60,572 nt of DNA from Candidatus Eisenbacteria bacterium (GTDB taxonomy: Bacteria; Eisenbacteria; RBG-16-71-46). The DNA is taken from contig JABFRW010000019.1 of the NCBI GenBank assembly GCA_013140805.1, positions 1-60,572 of the forward strand. The letters are read 5' to 3'. Both the position numbers and the translations under genes were made by a program. The notes under the pieces are model-generated. The model had not been told where the DNA came from, did no database searches, and was given only the letters and a program-made list of their open reading frames with translations. Position 1 is the first letter of the stretch, and each line of letters begins with the position of its first letter. Shown here piece by piece: positions 18,501 to 27,227 of the stretch.

Positions 18501-19928
18501 ATGTCGAACGCGACGAACACCGAGGTGAGAGGAATGGCCAGCTCGTTGACTCCGGATCTTTACGCCACGCTTCGTGCCGCGGTTCGTGGCGCGGTGTGCC
18601 TCCCCGGAGAGCCCGGCTACGACCAGGCGCGCACGATCTGGAACGCGATGATCGATCGACACCCCGCCGTCATCGTGCGGGCGAGCGGCGCCGCCGACGT
18701 CATCCAGGCGGTGAACTTCGCCCGCGAGCATTCGCTGCGACTCGCGGTCCGCGGCGGCGGACACAACATCGCCGGGAATGCGGTCTGCGAAGGTGGGCTG
18801 ATGATCGACCTCACGCCGATGAAGTCGGTGCGCGTCGACCCGGTTGCGCGCACCGCACGCGTCGAGCCCGGCGTCACGCTCGGAGAATTCGATCGCGAAA
18901 CGCAGGCGTTCGGACTCGCGACTCCGGTCGGCATCAACTCGACGACCGGCATCGCCGGACTCACTCTGGGCGGCGGCTTCGGGTGGCTGAGTCGCAAGTA
19001 CGGTCTGACGATCGACAATCTGCTGTCGGTCGACCTCGTCACCGCCCGCGGCGAACTGGTGCATGCGAGCGAGAAGGACAACCCCGAGCTGTTCTGGGCG
19101 GTGCGCGGGGGCGGCGGCAACTTCGGCGTCGTCACGTCGTTCGAATTCAAGCTGCACCAGGTCGGGCCGCAGGTGCTGTCGGGCCTGATCGTGCACCCGT
19201 TCGCGAACGCCAAGGAGCTGCTGCAGGCGTATCGAAAAATCGTCGCGAGCGCGCCCGATGAACTCACCTGCTGGGCGGTCATGCGCAAGGCACCGCCGTT
19301 GCCGTTCCTGCCTGCCGAGGTTCACGGCACCGAGGTCCTGGTGTTCGCGCTGTGCTTCTGCGGAGACCCGGAGGCAGGTCGCAAGGCCATCGCGCCGCTG
19401 CAAGCACTTGGCAAGCCGATCGCCGACGTGGTGGGTCTCAATCCGCTCGCCGGCTGGCAGACCGCGTTCGACCCGCTGCTGACGCCTGGCGTGCGTAACT
19501 ATTGGAAGTCCCACGACTTCCGGGAACTCTCGGATGCAGCGCTCGAAGTGGTGCTCGGCGCGATTCGCCGCCTGCCCTCACCCGACTGCGAGGTGTTCAT
19601 CGGCCACCTGGACGGCGCGGTCAATCGCGTGCCGGTTACGGCAACCGCCTATCCGCACCGCGACGTGGCGTTCGTGCTCAACGTCCACACGCGCTGGAAC
19701 GAACGCGCTCAGGACGACGCCTGCATCGCATGGGCCCGCGAGTTGTTCGATCAGATGACGCCGCACGCGACCGGCGGCGTGTACGTGAACTTCATGCCCG
19801 AAGACGAAGCCGCGCGGGTCAAGACCGGCGCGTACGGACCGAACTTCGAGAAGCTCGCTCGGGTGAAGGCGAAGTTCGACCCCTCCAACCTGTTTCGTGG
19901 GAATCAGAACATCGCGCCGGCCTCCTAG
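18501..19928 (+). CDS. FAD-binding oxidoreductase of the BBE/PCMH family
   Basis: A flavoprotein of about 475 aa. The FAD-binding PCMH domain spans about residues 50-230. It includes RGGGHNIAG with H88, the histidine that carries FAD covalently in this family, and GGGFGWLSRKYGLTIDNLLS. The C-terminal berberine-bridge-enzyme domain ends in YGPNFEKLARVKAKFDPSNLFRGNQNI. These enzymes oxidise alcohols, sugars or alkaloid-like compounds with oxygen as acceptor; the substrate here is unknown. The ATG at 18501 has AAGGAGAG about 9 nt upstream. The frame open to 18273 overlaps yceH and is not used. Confidence 0.88.
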   Translation: MSNATNTEVRGMASSLTPDLYATLRAAVRGAVCLPGEPGYDQARTIWNAMIDRHPAVIVRASGAADVIQAVNFAREHSLRLAVRGGGHNIAGNAVCEGGLMIDLTPMKSVRVDPVARTARVEPGVTLGEFDRETQAFGLATPVGINSTTGIAGLTLGGGFGWLSRKYGLTIDNLLSVDLVTARGELVHASEKDNPELFWAVRGGGGNFGVVTSFEFKLHQVGPQVLSGLIVHPFANAKELLQAYRKIVASAPDELTCWAVMRKAPPLPFLPAEVHGTEVLVFALCFCGDPEAGRKAIAPLQALGKPIADVVGLNPLAGWQTAFDPLLTPGVRNYWKSHDFRELSDAALEVVLGAIRRLPSPDCEVFIGHLDGAVNRVPVTATAYPHRDVAFVLNVHTRWNERAQDDACIAWARELFDQMTPHATGGVYVNFMPEDEAARVKTGAYGPNFEKLARVKAKFDPSNLFRGNQNIAPAS

Positions 19929-20043
19929 CGCGCGACCGCTGGCCTGAGAACATTCGCAGCTCCACCCGCGCACGCGAGGCGTCACATGCGCTTCGCGTGT
20001 GCGACGAGCAGCTCGAGCGCCGGCGCGCGAGCCGGTCCTCGGG

Positions 20044-20105
20044 CACGCTCAGGTGCTGGACGAACGAAGGCAGGGCCGCTTCGAACGGCCCCGCGAGATC
20101 AATAC
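20044..20105 (-). pseudogene. Short remnant of an ArsR-family regulator
   Basis: Reading leftward from the stop of the TPR pseudogene, about 20 codons spell DLAGPFEAALPSFVQHLSV. This matches the recognition-helix region of a common ArsR/SmtB subgroup (DLA-PF-MALPSFVQHL-VLE). The expected residues before and after are missing and the frame then turns into arginine/serine-rich nonsense. It is too short for a firm call, but the match is specific. Confidence 0.45.
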
Positions 20106-21291
20106 CTAGGTTAGTCCCGAGCCGAGCAACCGCTCGCCGCCGCCGTTTCGAAACGCCACCAGCGCTTCGTGCCGTCCGGCGATGGAAGCCGTCAGCAGAT
20201 CGCGAAACACCCGCTCGTCCTGCAGCGGCGCGAATTGCGGACGGCTCGCGAGCGTCGGCGCGACGAAGTAGCCATTCGCGACCGCTTGCTGCAGCAGTTC
20301 GAGCCCGCGTGCATGTCCGCAGGCCGGCGTTCGAGCCACGCCAGCAGGAAGTCCGTCCAGTGCTGGAAGGCGGAGATGCGCGCACCTCGTTGCAGGTCGA
20401 GCAGTGCACGTCGCGACTCGTCCCGGCCGCCAGCAGCCGCTCCAGATCGCCCGTCATCAACAGCGTCTGCTCGAGGCTCGTGGGCACGTTCGGATCGAGA
20501 CGCCGCGCCTCGTGATGCGCAGCGATCGACTGCTCGAAGAGTCCGCAGTATCGACACGCATGCACCAGGCCCGCGAACAGCTCGGCATCGTTGCCGTGGC
20601 GCTCGACCGCTCCGAGCAGACGCACCAGCGCGTTCGTCGCATGTCCGGTGTCGGCCTCGAGGTTCGCGAGGTACTTGTGCGCGATCGCAAGCCGTGGACT
20701 CAGCTCGAGCGCGCGACGAAACGCGTCCCGCGCGAAGTTCGGATCCAGATCGACGCAGCGCTGGTACAGCTCGCGCGCCTGCGGGAGCTGCTCGTACTCG
20801 CGCGCCAGTTCGTTGGCGCGCAGGTAGAGCCCGTAAGCCTGAGCGTTGTGGGGCGCATCGGGCGTGAGCGAGACGCCGCCGCCGGTCAGCATCAACGACA
20901 GGGCCTCGACCACACGCCGTGCGATGTCGCCCTGGAGACGAAACAGATCTCCCAGAGACGACAGCACGGTATGGGACGTGAGCAGCGTTCCGCCGGGCGC
21001 TTCGATGAGTTGCGCGATGGCCTGCAGCTGACCGCCGGAACTCATCAGCGTACCCATCACCACGCGATCGACGCCGGCTTCGACCGCGAGCGCTTTCAAG
21101 TCCGGCAGCTCGCCGCCGAAGCGCGCAGCGGTGGCGCTCGAACGCACCACCACCGAACCGAACCGCGACAAGGACGAAGCGATCGCGTCCGGCAGGCTGA
21201 ATGCCAGGAAGTCGATCTCGGGATCGGCGCGCAGCACGCGAAACGGCAGCACCACGAGTCGCGTCAGCGCGTGCGCGAGCGCCGGGCGGAA
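20106..21291 (-). pseudogene. Broken TPR/adenylate-cyclase-like regulator lacking its N-terminus
   Basis: The minus strand encodes the C-terminal half of a type of protein usually fused to a Ser/Thr kinase or other signalling domain. It opens with FRPALAHALTRLVVLPFRVLR and LAFSLPDAIASSLSRFGSVVVRSSAT (a cyclase-associated TPR family segment), followed by TPR-like helices. The frame breaks twice: near 20420 (LERLLAAG passes to DESRRALLDLQRGARIS) and near 20306 (RRPADMHA passes to RGLELLQQAVANGYFVAP). It ends at a TAG at 20106. The N-terminal signalling domain is absent because the sequence joins a hydrolase gene at about 21291. Confidence 0.7.
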
Positions 21292-21989
21292 ACCTCGAAC
21301 GGCACGATTCGGTCAGCATCTCCATGAGCGATCAGCGTCGGAATCTTGATCTTCTTCAGGTCGTCGCGGAAGTCCGTGGTGCCGAATGCCACGCTGCACC
21401 GCTGAGTGACGAGCGGCGATGCCCCCCAGGCAATCCACTTGCTGAACGCAATCAGGTCGGCGCCGACGTGTTTCGCTCCCGGCTCTGCGTTGTAGAAATT
21501 CGAAAAGAACTGATCGAGGAATCCGAGCCGGTCCTGCTTCACCGCCGCCAGCATGCCGTCGAACACGCTCGGGTCGACACCTTCGGGGTTGTCGGCGGTC
21601 TTGAGGAGGAACGGCGGCACCGCGCCGAGCAGCATCGCCTTCGAGACGCGGCTCGAGCCGTAGCGCCCCAGGTAGCTCGCCACCTCACCGCCGCCCATCG
21701 AGAATCCGGCCAGCACCGAATCGTGAAGGTCTAGCTGGGTCACGAGGTCGTTCAGGTCGGAGGCGAAAGTGTCGTAGTCGTAGCCGCCGGAGGGTCGTCC
21801 CGATTGCCCGAAGCCGCGCCGGTCGTAGGCGATGCAGCGATACCCCGACTCGGCAAGTGTATTGATCTGCGATTCCCACATGCGGTGACTGAGTGGCCAG
21901 CCATGGATCAGGACGACGGGTTGGCCGGTTCCGAGATCGACGTAGTAGAGCTCGGTCGCCGGCGCGGCGGTTGTCCTCACCTACGGCAT
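21264..21989 (-). pseudogene. Truncated alpha/beta hydrolase (non-haem haloperoxidase-like) with an amber codon 3
   Basis: The frame encodes an alpha/beta hydrolase: TELYYVDLGTGQPVVLIHGWPLSHRMW, YDRRGFGQSGRP, the nucleophile elbow GFSMGGGEVASYLGRYG and the acid-bearing HGDADRIVPFEV. The ATG at 21989 has a perfect AGGAGG at the right distance, but the third codon is TAG (21981-21983), where homologues usually have tyrosine (MPYV). Translation could only restart at the GTG at 21980. The protein stops right after IVPFEV, so about 40 C-terminal residues including the catalytic histidine are lost. It joins the TPR gene fragment at about 21291. Confidence 0.75.
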
Positions 21990-22133
21990 GCGTTCCTCCT
22001 GCGTTCGAAGAAATCGCGAGTCGAGTCGCGGCGTGGCACCGCCTGTGCCGCGGCCCGACTCGCACGACTCACGCCCGGGAGAATCGCAGGCGCCGAGGAG
22101 TCGCGTCCAGAAGCGCGCTGAGGGGTGCTGCGG

Positions 22134-22961
22134 CTACCTGCCCCGAACCACCGCGATGCGCCCGTTTTCCGTGACGCACTCGATCGTTCCGCGTGGCGCG
22201 CCGAAGCTCCAGCGAGCGGTGCGCGCGGGCGAACCCTCGAGCCCGCCGGACAACTCGCTCGTGATCGCTCCGTTCTCGGTGCGGGCGGTGATGGTGGCGT
22301 CGAAGTCCTTCGGGACTTCGATCCGGAGCTGGCCGTTGATGCTCTCGACGCTCAGATGCGCACCGGGAAGCATGCGCCCGAGCTGCAGCCGAATGTCACC
22401 ACTCAGCGTGCGCACGCGGCCCCCACGGCTGGTCTCGACTCGGCAACGCCCCTGATCGGTGGAGGCGTCGACGGTTGCGGAGATCCCGCGGATGTCGATG
22501 TCGCCGTAGATCGTGCGCGCGACCAGCGGACTCCCCACCGGCAGCTCGACGCGGAAATCCACATCGGTGTCGCGATCGAGCGTGTGCTCGCGACCCTCTC
22601 CCGGCTCGCATGCGTCGTGGCGGCCTGGGTAGACGGTGCAGACGGTGATGCCATCGCGATCGTTGGCGACGCGGATCTGCACTTCGCTCGGATCCTGGAG
22701 CCGGCCGGCCTTGCGCGCGGTGACGCGCAAGGTTGAGTTGAGGGTCGGCACGACCACGATGTCACCGTAGAGTCCGCTCACGGTGACTCGATGCCCGGCC
22801 GGAACGCGATCGCTCCAGCTCCAGTTCTCGACCTTGAGTGAGGGCGTCACCCGGGCGGCCCAGGAAGTCGCGCTCGCGGCGACGAGCAGGCTCGCGAGGA
22901 CCATCGCGAGCCGGACGCGGGCGAGTCGTATGCGGGCGAAGGCGAGTCGGGGTGACGGCAT
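22134..22961 (-). CDS. DUF4097-type secreted beta-strand repeat protein
   Basis: A protein of about 275 aa with a signal peptide (VRLAMVLASLLVAASATSWA). The start at 22961 has AGGAG 7 nt upstream; the extension to 23213 is not supported. The body is a chain of short strands such as VSGLYGDIVVVPTLNSTLRVTARK, GDIDIRGISATVDASTDQG and LSVESINGQLRIEVPKDFDATITARTENG, the pattern of DUF4097/DUF4098 adhesin-like proteins. It is probably periplasmic or surface-exposed. Its role is unknown. Confidence 0.75.
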   Translation of the reverse strand: MPSPRLAFARIRLARVRLAMVLASLLVAASATSWAARVTPSLKVENWSWSDRVPAGHRVTVSGLYGDIVVVPTLNSTLRVTARKAGRLQDPSEVQIRVANDRDGITVCTVYPGRHDACEPGEGREHTLDRDTDVDFRVELPVGSPLVARTIYGDIDIRGISATVDASTDQGRCRVETSRGGRVRTLSGDIRLQLGRMLPGAHLSVESINGQLRIEVPKDFDATITARTENGAITSELSGGLEGSPARTARWSFGAPRGTIECVTENGRIAVVRGR

Positions 22962-23151
22962 CGAAGTCTCCTGGTGGTGCGACGGAAGCCTGACCATGCA
23001 GTAGAGGAACTCGCACTCCGTGTGCCAATCGCGATCGGCTTGAGCAGCACTCCTGCATGCACTTGAGGCCGCTCGCCGTCCGGTCGCGAGGATCAAGTGT
23101 CCGGATGTGGGAAGCGCCGTCCCGGAAGCGGTCACGCCGCGCGGACGGGTC

Positions 23152-24102
23152 TCACCTCGCGCGGCGCGTGCGCAACCGTTGTATCCGCACCTGCGCGTCC
23201 CGGTAGAGCCCACGGGTGCGCAGGTCGGCGGCTCGCTCCAGACCCGCGATCATGCGGTCGCTCGTCGAATCCGACGGCGTATTCGCCGCGCGCAACAACG
23301 GGAGCCGTCCGGCGGTCTGGGCATCGAGAAAGGCCTCGTAGGCGGCCAGAGCGGCGGTCGTGTCCGCCTGCAGCTCGCGAATGCGACCGATGTGGTAGGG
23401 CGCCATGCGCCGGTCCGGAGCATGCGATCGAGCGACTCGAGCGAAGTCCGCCAGCGCCGAGTCGAGTTGGCCCGCCGCGCTCCATGCGCAGGCTCGTGCG
23501 TAGCGCGCCCGCGTCCACTCGGAACCCCCGAGCGCCGCGTCGTACTCGCGGCGCGCTCGATCCGGCTTCCGTTCGAGCTCCCACGCCAGCCCTGAACTGT
23601 AGCGGGAGAGGCGCAACTTCTCCTGGCGTGCTTCGGGGTAGGCTTCGAGCCACGGCCCTGTCACGCGATCGAATGCCTCTCGAGCTCCCGAATATTCGCC
23701 CCTCGATGCGAGCGAGGCTCCCAGTCCGACATACGCATCTGCCCGTCCCCGCACCGTTCCATAGCTCGCAGTCGTGAGAGGAGGCAGAGAACGGGCCTGG
23801 GTCTCGAAGCCATCCACCGATCGTGCGTAGCAGATTTCCGCCGAGTCGCGGTGCCCCATCGCAAGGTGGAAGCCTCCCATGGAAAGCAGCACGCTCGCGT
23901 CGCCGTCGTCACCGGCGAGCATCGCGCGTGCGTGCTCGAGCCCGAGCTCGAGCTGCTTCGGTTTCAGGTGGCGATAGTCCGGCGCGAGCTGAAAGTCGGC
24001 AACCGTTCGCTCGACCACATAGCGCGGACGCTCAGCGCAGCCGGCAACCATGAACGCCAGCGCCGCGAGGGCCGAGCGCGTCCAGACTTTCGAGGAGGAC
24101 AT
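23152..24102 (-). CDS. TPR-containing lipoprotein
   Basis: A protein of about 316 aa with a lipoprotein signal peptide (ALAALAFMVAGC, lipobox cysteine at residue 22). TPR-like helix pairs cover the mature part, for example ADAYVGLGASLASRGEYSGAREAFDRV and ARYARACAWSAAGQLDSALADFARVA. The start at 24102 was chosen for the signal peptide; no good ribosome binding site is seen. It is divergent to the aminotransferase gene with a 54-nt gap that must hold both promoters. Confidence 0.7.
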   Translation of the reverse strand: MSSSKVWTRSALAALAFMVAGCAERPRYVVERTVADFQLAPDYRHLKPKQLELGLEHARAMLAGDDGDASVLLSMGGFHLAMGHRDSAEICYARSVDGFETQARSLPPLTTASYGTVRGRADAYVGLGASLASRGEYSGAREAFDRVTGPWLEAYPEARQEKLRLSRYSSGLAWELERKPDRARREYDAALGGSEWTRARYARACAWSAAGQLDSALADFARVARSHAPDRRMAPYHIGRIRELQADTTAALAAYEAFLDAQTAGRLPLLRAANTPSDSTSDRMIAGLERAADLRTRGLYRDAQVRIQRLRTRRAR

Positions 24103-24156
24103 GGCGGGATAGTACCGCGACATACGCGCTTTTCTCCCGACCGCCCCTCCCCTAAC

Positions 24157-25530
24157 ATGCGTGACATGACCCAAATCGAATCGAACACCTCGCCCTATCT
24201 CGCTGCCGCCCACGCCAACGATCGCGCCCACGTCTTCCACTCCTGGTCGGCCCAGGGAGCGCTCAATCCCACCGTGATCGCCGGAGCCAAGGGCTCCCGC
24301 ATGTGGGACGACAAGGGCAACACTTGGCTCGACTTCTCGAGCCAGCTCGTCAACGTGAACATCGGGCACCAGCACCCGAGGCTCGTCGCCGCGATCCAGG
24401 AACAGGCCGCGCGCATGTGCACGATCGCGCCGTTCCACGCCAACGACATGCGCAGTGAGGCCGCACGGCTGATCGCCGAGCTCGCCCCCGGTGATCTCGA
24501 CATGGTGTTCTTCACCAATGGAGGCACCGAAGCGATCGAGAACGCGGTGCGACTCGCGCGCGGACACACCGGACGCCACAAGCTCCTGTCGGCCTACCGG
24601 AGTTATCACGGCGCGACCGGCAACTCGATCATGCTGACCGGCGATCCGCGCCGCTGGGGCAATGAGCCGGGCGCCGCCGGGACCGTCAAGTTCTGGGGCC
24701 CGTATCTCTATCGCTCCGCGTTCCACGCCACGACGCCCGCGGAGGAATGCGATCGCGCACTCGAACACCTCGCGAACGTGCTGATGGTCGAGGGCGCCCA
24801 CACGGTGGCGGCGATCGTGCTCGAGAGCGTGGTCGGCACCAACGGCATTCTGGTTCCTCCCGATGGATATCTCGCCGGGGTGCGCGCGCTTTGCGATCAG
24901 CACGGCATCGTGATGATCTGCGATGAGGTCATGGCGGGCTTCGGACGCTGCGGCGAGTGGTTCGCAGTCGATCGCTGGAAGGTGACACCGGACCTCATCA
25001 CGTTCGCCAAGGGCTCGAACTCAGGCTACCTGCCGGTGGGTGGAGTGATCATCAGCCGAAAGATCGCCGAGACCTACCGGGACCGCGTCTTCCCCGGCGG
25101 CCTCACCTACTCGGGGCATCCGCTCGCGTGCGCATCGATCGTCGCGAGCATCGGCATCTTCAAGGACGAGAAGATCGTCGACAATGCGCGCAGGCTCGGC
25201 ACCGACGTGATCGGCCCGGAACTCGCGAAGATCGCGGTCAAGCATCCGAGTGTCGGTGAGGTCCGCGGGCTCGGAGTCTTCTGGGCCATCGAATTGGTGC
25301 GCGACCGCAAGACCCGGGCACCGCTGGTGCCGTTCAATGCCAGTGGCGCAGAGGCCAAACCGATGGTCGAGCTGATGGCCGCCTGCAAGGCTGGTGGCGT
25401 GTGGCCGTTCGCACACTTCAACCGCCTTCAGGTCACGCCACCCTGCACCACGACCGCGGACGAGGTACGCGAAGGACTCGCGGCGATCGACGTGGCGCTT
25501 GCGGTGGCGGATCGATACGCCGGCGAGTGA
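24157..25530 (+). CDS. Class III PLP aminotransferase
   Basis: A protein of about 457 aa with a full-length class III aminotransferase fold. Seen are SWSAQGALNP near the N-terminus, FFTNGGTEAIENAVRLAR (PLP phosphate loop), SYHGATG, the aspartate in MICDEVMAGFGR and the PLP lysine in ITFAKGSNSGYLPVGGV near residue 285. It is closest in style to omega-amino acid or taurine:pyruvate aminotransferases; the amino donor cannot be deduced. Two ATGs at 24157 and 24166 are possible. It is followed by a hairpin and is probably transcribed apart from the peptide cassette. Confidence 0.88.
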   Translation: MRDMTQIESNTSPYLAAAHANDRAHVFHSWSAQGALNPTVIAGAKGSRMWDDKGNTWLDFSSQLVNVNIGHQHPRLVAAIQEQAARMCTIAPFHANDMRSEAARLIAELAPGDLDMVFFTNGGTEAIENAVRLARGHTGRHKLLSAYRSYHGATGNSIMLTGDPRRWGNEPGAAGTVKFWGPYLYRSAFHATTPAEECDRALEHLANVLMVEGAHTVAAIVLESVVGTNGILVPPDGYLAGVRALCDQHGIVMICDEVMAGFGRCGEWFAVDRWKVTPDLITFAKGSNSGYLPVGGVIISRKIAETYRDRVFPGGLTYSGHPLACASIVASIGIFKDEKIVDNARRLGTDVIGPELAKIAVKHPSVGEVRGLGVFWAIELVRDRKTRAPLVPFNASGAEAKPMVELMAACKAGGVWPFAHFNRLQVTPPCTTTADEVREGLAAIDVALAVADRYAGE

Positions 25531-25548
25531 CGACTAGAAAGCGTCACT
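25526..25548 (+). terminator. Hairpin overlapping the aminotransferase stop codon
   Basis: AGTGACG (25526-25532) pairs perfectly with CGTCACT (25542-25548) around a 9-nt loop. The stop codon lies inside the stem. There is no T-tract. It separates the aminotransferase from the peptide cassette, which begins about 210 nt further on. Confidence 0.4.
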
Positions 25549-25756
25549 GAATCGCGACCGACTCGCCGCGCGTCGTCGCGGCTTCGCCACCGAAATCCGC
25601 CGCCTGATCCCAATCGCATTGCCGCTCGCCGCCGTCCCCCTCACATTGGTCGAGCGTCGGAATTCGACGCGAGGACCGGAGGCGAAGGACAGCGCGGCGC
25701 GACGCAGGCTGGCACGAATCGCCGTGCACTCGGACCATGCCAGCGCGGAGATCCCC

Positions 25757-25828
25757 ATGTTGGTTCGTACCGGACTTCAGGCAGGTGCCGGAATTCAGAT
25801 CGACGGCAACGGCCAGCCCACCGGCTAG
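25757..25828 (+). CDS. 23-aa putative exported peptide precursor, copy 1
   Basis: A tiny ORF with GGAG 6 nt before its ATG. It encodes a 23-residue peptide beginning MLVRTGLQAG and continuing with GIQIDGNGQP near its end. It aligns without gaps with the next ORF: 12 of 23 positions are identical, including M1, V3, R4, G6, A9, G10, G12, I13, I15, D16, G19 and P21. The frame is open further upstream to a TTG at 25619, but alignment of the two copies favours the short form. Its position just before a C39-type exporter suggests a secreted peptide (bacteriocin or signal). A C39 cut after A9-G10 is conceivable but not proven. Confidence 0.6.
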   Translation: MLVRTGLQAGAGIQIDGNGQPTG

Positions 25829-25839
25829 AGGAGGAATCC

Positions 25840-25911
25840 ATGAAGGTTCGTTCAGGTGTCCGTGCCGGCTACGGCATTGCCATCGATCCCGATGGCGCGC
25901 CCGCCCGCTGA
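25840..25911 (+). CDS. 23-aa putative exported peptide precursor, copy 2
   Basis: The second tiny ORF, starting 11 nt after the stop of copy 1, has a consensus AGGAGG (25829-25834) 5 nt before its ATG. The peptide begins MKVRSGVRAG and includes GIAIDPDGAP. It has exactly the same length as copy 1 and shares 12 residues with it, while the variable positions are mostly conservative (T/S, L/V, Q/R, N/D). This pattern of constrained change supports real coding. No cysteine, serine/threonine cluster or double-glycine leader is present, so typical lanthipeptide or class II bacteriocin features are lacking. Confidence 0.65.
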   Translation: MKVRSGVRAGYGIAIDPDGAPAR

Positions 25912-26051
25912 CCCGCTGAAACCTCACCCGGCTCCCTGCAAGTGAGGGTCGACGAGGCACCAGGAGCGCGCGCGGTTCGAGTGTCTGAGCTGCGCGCGCT
26001 CTTCGTCGTCATGCGCCTTCCACCGTCGAGCCGCCTCCGAACTCGAGCCTC
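25912..26051. other. Spacer between peptide genes and exporter genes
   Basis: This 140-nt spacer has no credible ORF. CCTCAC (25922-25927) can pair with GTGAGG (25942-25947) to form a small hairpin 10 nt after the second peptide gene. Such a hairpin could act as a partial terminator that keeps exporter expression below peptide expression. The stem is only 6 bp and has no T-tract. Confidence 0.3.
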
Positions 26052-27227
26052 ATGCGCAGTGCGTTTCTTCAAACCCTGACCGCGCTCGACTCGGACCGCG
26101 GACGCTTCGCGGCGGCTCTCTTCGTGGCCGGCGCTGCAATTCTGGTCGGTTGGGTCTCGTGGGGCGTCTGGGGCGAGTTGCCGATTCAGGTCTTCTCACA
26201 GCGCGCACGCTTCGAGTCGAGCGACGGCGTCCAGGTGGTTCGCGCCGCGGCAGCGGGTCTGGTGGTGGAATCGCGCCTCACACCGTCCTCGCACTGGAAT
26301 CCCGGCGACACCCTCGTGCTGCTCGACGACTCCCCCGATCGAGAAGCGTGGGCGGCCGCTCGCACTCGGCTCGCGGCGCTGCAGCGCCGTCACGCCGCGA
26401 TCCGCCGTCAGTGTCAGGCCCTCCTCGCCAGCGCGACGTTCGCTCGATCGGTCGCGGTGAGCGACTCGACCGCGTCGCGCGCGCGTGGCAACGAGGCCGA
26501 AGTCATGGCGCGAAGCGCGGAGCGGGACGCCGGGCGCTCGGCGAGCCTGCTTCGCGAGGGCCTGGTCGCGACCGCCGCGCATGAGCACGCGATGCTCGAG
26601 GCCGAGCGTCTGCGCGCCGCCGCGCAGGCGGCACTGGCGGGTCATGCGCGGGGCATCGCCGAACAGCTTCGGGCCCGCGCGCTGGCCGAGGACGCCCTCG
26701 CGGGCGCGCAGGCGGATCTCGCCGAGCTGGAGGGCGAGCTGGCACAGGCGCAGGCGCTCGGCGCGGGAGCGCGCGCGCACCTGTCCCACCGTGCGATCCT
26801 GGCCTCGTGCCGTTGCCAGCCGGTGCGTGTCGCGGCACTTCACACCGGGAGCTACGTCTCGCAGGGCGATACGCTCGCGTGGCTCTCGACGGACGGACCG
26901 CCGAGCGCGCACGCCGACTTCGCGCCGACCGACGCCATCGGTCGGATCGCCATCGGTCAATCGGCGACGATTCGCGCGGCACACCTCGCGCGGTCCGGCG
27001 ATCGCAGCTGGCCCGCGCGAGTGCGCCACCTGGCTCCCGAGCCGCAGAACGGTTCGGTGCGTGTCGAGCTGTCGCTCGAAGCTTCACACCGTGCATCCCG
27101 TGAGTTTCCGTACGGACTACCCTTGATCGTCGAGGTCACGGTCGGAACCGGCTCACCGCTCGAGTTGCTTCTGCTCGGCGCGCGACAGCGGTCGCGGAGA
27201 GGCGGCGCGGGTCCGAGCACCCGGTGA
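26052..27227 (+). CDS. HlyD-type periplasmic adaptor for peptide export
   Basis: A membrane fusion protein of about 391 aa. It has one transmembrane helix near the N-terminus (residues about 20-40, AALFVAGAAILVGWVSWGVW), a biotinyl/lipoyl-like half motif (VVRAAAAGLVVESRL ... WNPGDTLVLLDD), a long alanine/arginine-rich alpha-helical hairpin (about 95-230), the second half motif (ILASCRCQPVRVAALHTGSYVSQGDTLAWLS) and a beta-barrel part (FAPTDAIGRIAIGQSATIR). It would link the inner-membrane ABC transporters to the outer membrane. Its stop overlaps the start of the next gene by 4 nt (GTGA), so they are coupled. Confidence 0.8.
   Translation: MRSAFLQTLTALDSDRGRFAAALFVAGAAILVGWVSWGVWGELPIQVFSQRARFESSDGVQVVRAAAAGLVVESRLTPSSHWNPGDTLVLLDDSPDREAWAAARTRLAALQRRHAAIRRQCQALLASATFARSVAVSDSTASRARGNEAEVMARSAERDAGRSASLLREGLVATAAHEHAMLEAERLRAAAQAALAGHARGIAEQLRARALAEDALAGAQADLAELEGELAQAQALGAGARAHLSHRAILASCRCQPVRVAALHTGSYVSQGDTLAWLSTDGPPSAHADFAPTDAIGRIAIGQSATIRAAHLARSGDRSWPARVRHLAPEPQNGSVRVELSLEASHRASREFPYGLPLIVEVTVGTGSPLELLLLGARQRSRRGGAGPSTR

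Noticed and set aside
24157-25530. Class III aminotransferase as a tailoring enzyme of the peptide cassette
   Set aside because: A hairpin and about 200 nt separate it from the peptides, it has a normal metabolic-type sequence, and it is divergent to an unrelated lipoprotein gene.
25619-25756. Extension of peptide copy 1 to a TTG at 25619, giving a 69-aa precursor
   Set aside because: The second copy aligns from its own ATG, both ATGs have ribosome sites, and the extension is arginine/alanine-rich with no leader-like features. It remains possible but less likely.
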